Assembly: GCA_965603355.1 (NCBI GenBank)
Contig: CBFDCQ010000091.1
Span: forward strand, 1 to 12,546
Direction of reading: 5' to 3'
Length of the DNA stretch: 12,546 nucleotides
DNA from: CBFDCQ01 sp965603355
GTDB taxonomy: Bacteria > Hydrogenedentota > CAZGCA01 > CBFDCQ01
Positions 1 through 5,459 of this stretch are shown one piece after another. Position 1 is the first letter of the stretch; each line of letters starts with the position of its first letter. The notes under the pieces are model-generated. The model was not told the DNA's origin and did not search any database. It saw only the letters and a list, made by a program, of their open reading frames with translations. The translations under genes were made by a program, and so were the position numbers.

Positions 1-14
1 GAGGACATTTCTAA
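1..14. repeat. 14-bp direct repeat, copy A (IS end)
   Basis: Identical to 27-40. Probably a transposase-binding repeat of the insertion-sequence end. The window starts exactly at this repeat, so it may extend further left. Confidence 0.6.
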
Positions 15-26
15 TGCGTTAACATA

Positions 27-40
27 GAGGACATTTCTAA
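27..40. repeat. 14-bp direct repeat, copy B (IS end)
   Basis: Identical to 1-14. It is 12 bp from the putative IS tip at 52. Confidence 0.6.
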
Positions 41-199
41 AGAGTCTTGACAGAAGAATGCGACGGCAGTGTCATGTCGCGAACAGGGAGACGCGGGTGT
101 TGCGCACCGCTGCCAAATCGCGTGATTATATTGACTGGGCTCTGTGCCGTCGACGCAGGGCCGCCTCCGTTCGGGAACGTGCCGGCCAAAAGAGTGTTA

Positions 200-208
200 T
201 GTTATAAT
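200..208 (+). promoter_or_regulatory. Extended -10 promoter for the DUF1549/DUF1501/PPC operon
   Basis: TGTTATAAT matches the TGnTATAAT extended -10 consensus exactly. It lies about 110 nt upstream of the first start codon at 320. No good -35 is seen at 16-18 nt upstream, which is acceptable for extended -10 promoters. It implies a 5' leader of roughly 105 nt. The interval 53-319 otherwise holds no supportable gene; the short open frames in it lack credible start signals. Confidence 0.55.
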
Positions 209-319
209 AGCGGCAGTAAGCGAGCCGTTAGGAACCGAGAGTGACCTCGATTGCCTACAGATCGGAACATAACAAGGACGTCGACCTGAATGTTTATCTA
301 CAACCTGCCAGGAAATGCA

Positions 320-1885
320 ATGAGGAAATCCATACTTGCAGTTGCAGTCTTCATGGCAGCCTCCAGCGGACATGGTGCGGAACCTGGCATTGTGCGGCCA
401 TTCGAAAACTACGGGAGGATCGTATCGACAAGTCCCATCGATGCCCTGGTGCTGTCCAAATTACACGATCAGAGCATCGAGCCCGCCAGTCTGTGTTCTG
501 ACGAGGTTTTTCTCAGGCGCGTGTACTTGGATGTCATCGGTACGTTGCCCAAGCCTCAGGAGGTTCGCAAATTCTTACGGGATAGCCGTCCCGACAAGCG
601 CGCCACGTTGATCGACGCTTTGCTAGAGCGGGATGAGTTTGCCGACTATTGGGCGTTGAAGTGGTGCGATCTGCTCCGCGTCAAGGCGGAATTCCCCATC
701 AACCTGTGGCCTAACGCGGTGCAAGCTTACCATCGCTGGATTCGTGACTCCGTCCGGGAGAACAAGCCTTACGATCAATTTGTCCGCGAACTGCTGACCT
801 CAAGCGGCAGCAACTTCCGCGTGCCGCCTGTCAATTTCTACCGTGCGATCCAGGGCCAGGAGCCCTCCGTTATCGCGGGAGCGGTTGCTCTGACTTTCAT
901 GGGAACGCGTATCGAGAGGTGGCCGGAAGCGCGGCGTTTAGGCATGGAAGCCTTCTTCTCGCGAGTGGCATACAAGCCGACGGCCGAGTGGAAAGAAGAA
1001 ATCGTGTATCTGGACCCGGCACCGGCCGACGCACTTGAGACCGTTTTCCCGGACGGTACCGCCGTTCGGATCCTGCCGGAGAACGATCCGCGCGAAGTCT
1101 TTGCCGATTGGCTGGTCGCCGCGGACAACCCGTGGTTCGCGCGCAATGTCGTGAACCGCTTATGGTCCTGGCTGCTGGGCCGCGGGATCATCCACGAGCC
1201 GGATGACATCCGGCCTGACAACCCTGCTGCGAATCCAGAATTGCTGGTCTACCTGGAGAAGGAACTAGTGAGCGCCGACTACGACCTGAGGCATATGTAC
1301 CGCCTGATCCTCAAGTCACGCACCTATCAGCAGTCCTCTATTCCGCGCAGCAACCATCCAGAAGCCGAGGTCCTGTTCGCCCATTATCTGGTGCGCCGAC
1401 TCGACGCGGAAGTGCTTATCGACGCGTTATGTGGGAGTTTCGGCTCCAGGGAGAGCTATTCCAGCCCCATCCCTGAGCCATTTACATTCATTCCGGCTAA
1501 CCAGCGCACCATCGCGCTGGCGGATGGAAGCATCACCAGCCAGTTCCTCGAAATGTTCGGCCGCCCGGCTCGCGATACCGGTCTTGAATCCGAACGTAAC
1601 AATCAACCCACCGACACGCAGCGGTTGCATCTGCTGAATTCGACCCATATTCAGAGAATGATCGAACGTAGCCGGTGGTTGCATACACTGCTTCGGTCAT
1701 ACAAGGGAAACTATCGTTTTGTGATCCGCGCGGTCTATGTGAGAATCCTGTCACGCCATCCAACACGGACCGAGCTGGCCGAGGTGGAGAACTACGTCCG
1801 AGCCAGCGGACTGGACCGGAGGCAGGCAGCAAACGACCTGGCATGGGCACTCATTAACACCAAGGAGTTTCTATACCGACATTGA
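320..1885 (+). CDS. Secreted DUF1549/DUF1553 domain protein, variant without the c-type haem motif
   Basis: Exported protein of the planctomycete DUF1549-DUF1553 family; the biochemical role of the family is unknown. I chose ATG 320 (521 aa): AGGAA lies 7 nt upstream and a classic signal peptide follows at once (Arg-Lys, then a hydrophobic stretch to about residue 20, AxxA-like end). The in-frame ATG at 290 would bury that signal peptide behind ten residues. DUF1549 runs from about residue 41 to 230, with the conserved FLRRVYLDVIGTLP. DUF1553 runs from about residue 256 (DPREVFADW, then NVVNRLWSWLLGRG and the DDIRPDNP segment, SRTYQ) to the end. Many relatives have a CxxCH-HPF segment at the end of DUF1549; here FMGTRIERWP (about residues 192-201) occupies that place and no CxxCH exists, so no covalent haem is expected. 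The DUF1501 gene follows after about 50 nt, the usual partner of this family. Confidence 0.88.
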   Translation: MRKSILAVAVFMAASSGHGAEPGIVRPFENYGRIVSTSPIDALVLSKLHDQSIEPASLCSDEVFLRRVYLDVIGTLPKPQEVRKFLRDSRPDKRATLIDALLERDEFADYWALKWCDLLRVKAEFPINLWPNAVQAYHRWIRDSVRENKPYDQFVRELLTSSGSNFRVPPVNFYRAIQGQEPSVIAGAVALTFMGTRIERWPEARRLGMEAFFSRVAYKPTAEWKEEIVYLDPAPADALETVFPDGTAVRILPENDPREVFADWLVAADNPWFARNVVNRLWSWLLGRGIIHEPDDIRPDNPAANPELLVYLEKELVSADYDLRHMYRLILKSRTYQQSSIPRSNHPEAEVLFAHYLVRRLDAEVLIDALCGSFGSRESYSSPIPEPFTFIPANQRTIALADGSITSQFLEMFGRPARDTGLESERNNQPTDTQRLHLLNSTHIQRMIERSRWLHTLLRSYKGNYRFVIRAVYVRILSRHPTRTELAEVENYVRASGLDRRQAANDLAWALINTKEFLYRH

Positions 1886-1937
1886 ACACGTCGGATGCCG
1901 CACGCGCGGTGCTCCGATGAAAAGCAAGGAAACGGAC

Positions 1938-3260
1938 ATGAGCAGGCTGGAAACCACAGACGTAATTACCCGGCGTGAAGCGCTACGACGGGGGCTTCTC
2001 GGGGCGGCCGGACTGACACTGTTAAGTCATGGGCGCGCCCTGTCGCGAACTGCTGATCAACAGGCGCGAGCCAAGTCGGTTATCCAGATCTGGATGTGGG
2101 GCGGCCCGTCGCATCTTGACACCTTCGATCCCAAGCCCGACGCGGGCTACGACTATTGCGGGCCTCTAAACAAGCCCATTCCCACCAATGTGGACGGAAT
2201 ACGGATCGGCGAGATGCTGCCGCTGTTAGCGCAGCAGGCCGACAAATACTCCATTATCCGCAGCATGACACACGGCATCAACGCTCATGAAACGGCGTCG
2301 TATCTGGTGCAGACCGGTCGCAAGCCCGGCCGACTGGTCTATCCCTGTGCCGGGGCCGTCGTATCGCTGTTTAAGGGATATGATCAGGGGTACGCAGGTC
2401 TGGCTCCGCCACACATCGTGTTGACCACGCCGCAAGGCCGCTTTTCCGAAGCGGGTTTCCTGGGGCAGCGATACAAACCGTTTGCTACCGGCGGTGATCC
2501 GAATCAGAAAATCTTCGCTGTGGAGGGAATTGTCGCGCAAGGCATTGCCGACCAGCGCCAGCGCAACCGGCGTGAACTGCTCCACACACTCGATTCGCTC
2601 GGGAAGGCCATGCCGGCGAACCGTCAGTTCAGCGTGCTCGACCGTTGCGAGGAGAACGCGTACGACATGATGTTCGGAGAAGTTAGAAATCTGTTCGATC
2701 TCTCGAATGAGAACAACGACATCCGCGATCGATATGGCCGCAACACGTTCGGCCAGTCCTGTCTGATGGCGCGCCGGTTGGTCGAACACGGCGTACCGTA
2801 CATCACCATCAACTACAAGGGGTGGGATACGCACAAACAGCACTTCCAGATCATGCGCCGGAGACTGCCGGAAATGGACCAGGGTATGGCCGCGTTGTTG
2901 CAGGATCTGGCCGGTCGGGGCTTGCTCGACAGCACGATCGTGTGGTGGAGCGGCGAATTCGGACGAACGCCTAAAATCCAGTGGGCACCGCCTTGGAACG
3001 GCGGCCGGGGCCATTATGGAGACTGCTTCTCGGCCGTGGTTGCCGGCGGAGGGTTCAAGGGCGGCTGCGTTGTCGGGGCCTCGGATGAGAAAGGCGAAGA
3101 AGTCGCGGAACGGCCCGTGTACCCGTGCGATCTGATCGGCAGCATGTACGAGTTGCTCGGCATCGATCCCGATGGTCCGCTGCCGAACTCGCGGGGACTG
3201 GACGTCAAGGTTATGCCGCTGGCGGAAGACAGTGGCGGCCGACTAAGAGAGATCATGTGA
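1938..3260 (+). CDS. Tat-exported DUF1501 domain protein
   Basis: Member of the DUF1501 family, which is related in fold to alkaline phosphatase/sulfatase enzymes and is almost always encoded beside DUF1549/DUF1553 proteins; the substrate is unknown. With ATG 1938 the product is 440 aa and is preceded by AAGGAA about 8 nt upstream. An earlier in-frame ATG at 1917 has no clear ribosome site and would add seven residues. The twin-arginine signal is TRREALRR (Arg12-Arg13) followed by GLLGAAGLTLL. Family landmarks are GGPSHLDTFDPKP early in the protein, WWSGEFGRTP and GRGHYGD near residues 335-365, then AVVAGGGFKGG and a C-terminal LLGIDPDGPLPNSRG. Length and motif order fit a complete member. 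The stop at 3260 is 16 nt before a PPC-gene start at 3277 with its own GGGAG site, so the original operon order was DUF1549-DUF1501-PPC. Confidence 0.9.
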   Translation: MSRLETTDVITRREALRRGLLGAAGLTLLSHGRALSRTADQQARAKSVIQIWMWGGPSHLDTFDPKPDAGYDYCGPLNKPIPTNVDGIRIGEMLPLLAQQADKYSIIRSMTHGINAHETASYLVQTGRKPGRLVYPCAGAVVSLFKGYDQGYAGLAPPHIVLTTPQGRFSEAGFLGQRYKPFATGGDPNQKIFAVEGIVAQGIADQRQRNRRELLHTLDSLGKAMPANRQFSVLDRCEENAYDMMFGEVRNLFDLSNENNDIRDRYGRNTFGQSCLMARRLVEHGVPYITINYKGWDTHKQHFQIMRRRLPEMDQGMAALLQDLAGRGLLDSTIVWWSGEFGRTPKIQWAPPWNGGRGHYGDCFSAVVAGGGFKGGCVVGASDEKGEEVAERPVYPCDLIGSMYELLGIDPDGPLPNSRGLDVKVMPLAEDSGGRLREIM

Positions 3261-3276
3261 ACCTGGGAGCGCGATA

Positions 3277-3555
3277 ATGAAAACACTTCGCCGGCTGCTA
3301 TTGGTGGCGGTGATTCTGTGCGTTCCGAACGCGTGGGGCCAGTCGAACAAGCGAGAACCGCGCGTCGGCTATCTCTACCCCGCCGGCGGACGGCAGAGCT
3401 CCGTTTTTCAAATCACGGCCGGCGGCCAGTTTCTTCGAGGTGTAAGCGACGCGTATGTTTCCGGTGAAGGCGTACGTTTACGCTACCGAAGACCAACTAC
3501 CCCAGCAAGGCCGAGTGCGTTATTGCTGTCGATGACGAACATAGACTTTTCATAA
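3277..3555 (+). pseudogene. Truncated 5' copy of the PPC-domain gene (signal peptide plus IPT-like start)
   Basis: The first 67 codons encode a signal peptide (MKTLRRLLLVAVILCVPNAWG) and an IPT/TIG-like opening (PRVGYLYPAGG...). Codons 4-67 are nearly identical to residues 11-74 of the full-length protein at 5460-7874: 192 bp with 7 mismatches and three amino-acid changes (Lys/Arg, Glu/Ala, Ser/Gly). Similarity stops sharply at 3477. The frame then runs out of phase across an unrelated domain fragment and ends at 3555 (92 aa in all). ATG 3277 has GGGAG (3265-3269) at good spacing and sits 16 nt after the DUF1501 stop. This is therefore probably the native start of the PPC gene, cut off from its body by the inserted block. 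A small secreted peptide could still be made, but a function is unlikely. Confidence 0.8.
3286..3477 (+). repeat. 192-bp direct repeat, left copy (5' part of PPC gene)
   Basis: It aligns without gaps to 5490-5681 with 7 mismatches (about 96% identity). Three mismatches are synonymous; the other four fall in three codons and change amino acids. It ends exactly where the foreign block begins. Confidence 0.92.
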
Positions 3556-3671
3556 ATGGGCAAGAGGTAGGGTCGGGCTCCGGAACCAAGCGTGCAAAGA
3601 GCTTTGACATTCATGGCCATCTGCACGGTGGCAAGAAGGTGATAGCTGTGGCCGCCGAAACCGGTAGATGA
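3480..3671 (+). pseudogene. Fragment of a galactose-binding-like (jelly-roll) domain gene
   Basis: An open stretch without a start codon, in a different phase from the truncated PPC copy, encodes about 63 residues up to a TGA at 3669-3671. Its central part reads AVDDEHRLFINGQEVGSG, then SFDIHGHL, then GGKKVIAVAAETG. That is the typical strand pattern of galactose-binding-like sandwich domains common in secreted planctomycete hydrolases (DDxxxLxxNGxxVG ... FDVxxxLxxGxNVIAVxAxN). The 5' part is missing, with the junction at 3477/3478. Beyond the TGA the same frame stays open to 3765-3767, with an acidic, helical-looking stretch (AYGELTEEIVEEWL). The stop may therefore be a nonsense mutation in a once longer gene. 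I infer a donor-derived remnant carried in with the downstream gene. Confidence 0.6.
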
Positions 3672-3739
3672 ATACGACATTGTCATCACAGTCACTTTGG
3701 CAAAGCGTATGGTGAACTGACCGAGGAGATCGTAGAAGA

Positions 3740-5407
3740 ATGGTTAATGGAATCAGAACTGCGCTGATTATCCTTCTGTGTTCCTTGTTTTCGGGAATGA
3801 GGGGCGAAATCTGCCGTGCCGAAGAAGCCGACGCTGGAAAGAGTCCGCCGCGCATTGTGAACATCATCAATTTCATTCGGCAGTGCGAACCGCGTATTGA
3901 CTGGATAACGGAGGATGTCCTGTACGAAACGGTTGTGGAACAGATAAAGATCATGAAGGCGTATCAACTGAGGGGCACTTTTCTCCTGCAGTACGATGCG
4001 CTCATGGATGCCAGGTACCAGAAACTGCTCAAGGAATTGCCTGCCGGTATGTTTGAGATTGGCGCCTGGTGGGAGATTCCGCAGCCGCTGGTTGAGAATA
4101 GCGGCTACACCTGGCGCGGGCGCTTTCCCTGGGATTGGCATGCCGATGTCGGCTTTGCGACCGGATATCCACCGGAAGAGCGCGAGAGACTTGTGGATAC
4201 GTACATGGCTGACTTCAAGAAGATCTTCGGCTATTACCCAAAGTCGGTAGGGTCCTGGTTCATTGACGCACACACCCTGCAATACACGTATGAACGCTAC
4301 GACATTGTTGCTTCGTGTAACTGCAAAGACCAGGTAGGTACCGATGGCTATACGATGTGGGGCGGCTATTGGAACCAGGGCTATTACCCGAGCAAGAAGA
4401 ACGCCTATATGCCCGCCCAAAATGCAGAAAACCAGATTCCCGTTCCCATTTTCAGGATGCTCGGCAGTGATCCTATTCATCAGTATGACAAAGGCATAGG
4501 CGGGAATCATCAGAGAGTGGTCTCCCTTGAGCCCATATATACAGGCGGCGGGGGCGATCCTGATTGGTGCCGTTGGTATTTCGATGCGTTTGTTAATGGC
4601 GCGTCGATGGACTATGCCTATACACAAACCGGGCAGGAGAATTCCTTTGCCTGGAAAAGAATGCGTCCGGGATTCGAGATACAAATGCCTATGATCGCCG
4701 GGCTACTGAAACAGGGGAAAGTCACAGTACAAACCCTGGGGGAGACGGGCGCCTGGTTTAGGCGGAAGTACCGTGTTACTCCGCCGACTTCGGTCACGGT
4801 ATTGAGGGACCACTCCGAGAAGAACCAGAAGACCGTGTGGTTTAACTCGCGATTCTACCGGGCCAATCTGCTCTGGGATCAGGGCACGATGCGCTTCAGG
4901 GATATACATCTCTTCGACGAGCGCTTTGCATCCGATTATCTCACCCAAAGAGGGACGTCGAGCCAGTGTTTCTATTATACGCTTCCCTTTGTTGACGGCT
5001 TCTACTGGAGTTCTCTGCAAACCCTTGCCGGCCTCCGCTTCAAGTCTACGGAGGGATTGGAGATTACGGGCGGGACCCCAACCGTAGACGATAGTAAGGA
5101 CGGCGAACTCACGGTGCGATGGCCTACTCACTCACCTGAGGGAGAAATTGTCCTCACGTTCAATGAAGCGTCATTCAACGTCTCGGCCTCGGGTGACGTA
5201 AAGGACAAGTGGTTCCTCGAGTTATCCAGTGATAAGAAGGCTGCACTACCTTTCGGAATAACCAGCCGTCAGAAGGTTTCATGTACCTTCAGGAACGCCC
5301 CTTATTCCATATCCGCAAAGCAGGGGCAATTCACGAAGAATACTGACTCTGCGTTGAGCATTGTTCCGAGCGGCAATTGCATTATTCTGGATTTCTCAAG
5401 AAGATAG
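3740..5407 (+). CDS. Secreted protein with polysaccharide-deacetylase-like barrel, uncharacterised
   Basis: 555 aa with a signal peptide (hydrophobic TALIILLCSLFSG, cleavage likely after about residue 31, CRA-EEAD). Residues about 35-370 resemble a NodB/glycosidase-type barrel: a GTFLLQYDAL strand (like the ATFF strand of deacetylases), EIGAWWEI, a PPEERERLVDTYMADFKKIFGYYPKSVGSWFID segment typical of sugar-active barrels, and several aromatic-rich loops. The usual deacetylase metal triad (an early DD and an HxxxH) is not obvious, so deacetylase activity should not be assumed. The remaining ~150 residues look beta-rich and end the protein. The two-part layout recalls the DUF3863/DUF3864 family, but I offer that only tentatively. 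GAGGAG (3723-3728) is the nearest ribosome site, at a long 11-nt spacing from ATG 3740. GC content is clearly lower than in the neighbours, which suggests transfer with the surrounding block. Confidence 0.75.
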   Translation: MVNGIRTALIILLCSLFSGMRGEICRAEEADAGKSPPRIVNIINFIRQCEPRIDWITEDVLYETVVEQIKIMKAYQLRGTFLLQYDALMDARYQKLLKELPAGMFEIGAWWEIPQPLVENSGYTWRGRFPWDWHADVGFATGYPPEERERLVDTYMADFKKIFGYYPKSVGSWFIDAHTLQYTYERYDIVASCNCKDQVGTDGYTMWGGYWNQGYYPSKKNAYMPAQNAENQIPVPIFRMLGSDPIHQYDKGIGGNHQRVVSLEPIYTGGGGDPDWCRWYFDAFVNGASMDYAYTQTGQENSFAWKRMRPGFEIQMPMIAGLLKQGKVTVQTLGETGAWFRRKYRVTPPTSVTVLRDHSEKNQKTVWFNSRFYRANLLWDQGTMRFRDIHLFDERFASDYLTQRGTSSQCFYYTLPFVDGFYWSSLQTLAGLRFKSTEGLEITGGTPTVDDSKDGELTVRWPTHSPEGEIVLTFNEASFNVSASGDVKDKWFLELSSDKKAALPFGITSRQKVSCTFRNAPYSISAKQGQFTKNTDSALSIVPSGNCIILDFSRR

Positions 5408-5447
5408 ATTGTGCTAACAAGAAACATAGGTTGACATACTGAAACCT

Positions 5448-5455
5448 GGAGGTGA
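5448..5455 (+). promoter_or_regulatory. Strong Shine-Dalgarno that fixes the GTG start of the PPC gene
   Basis: GGAGGTGA stands 7 nt (from GGAGG) before GTG 5460. No in-frame ATG exists near the amino end; the ATG at 5482 is out of frame. This ribosome site and the first ten codons are unrelated to the native leader kept at 3265-3285, so they belong to the inserted block. Confidence 0.75.
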
Positions 5456-5459
5456 AACC

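Larger units (their letters stand above)
1..52. mobile_element. Probable terminal end of an insertion sequence (body lies left of the window)
   Basis: A 14-bp direct repeat, GAGGACATTTCTAA, occurs at 1-14 and 27-40, 26 bp apart. It is followed by a tip ending in ...CTTGACA at 52. Read inward on the other strand, the tip begins TGTCAAGACTCTTTAG and runs into the two repeats. A TGT...ACA end followed by multiple internal transposase-binding-like repeats is a layout known from IS21- and IS481-like elements. No transposase gene and no opposite end are visible, so the family is a guess and the element is seen only as its outermost ~52 bp. The last six bases, TTGACA (47-52), could act as an outward -35 box. 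Confidence 0.5.

Noticed and set aside
3692..4684. 330-aa minus-strand frame opposite the deacetylase-like gene
   Set aside because: No recognisable motif, no ribosome site; the plus-strand frame carries a signal peptide and domain-like composition.
5431..5459. TTGACA at 5431-5436 as promoter for the PPC gene
   Set aside because: No acceptable -10 at 16-18 nt; the expected place is occupied by the ribosome site and spacer.
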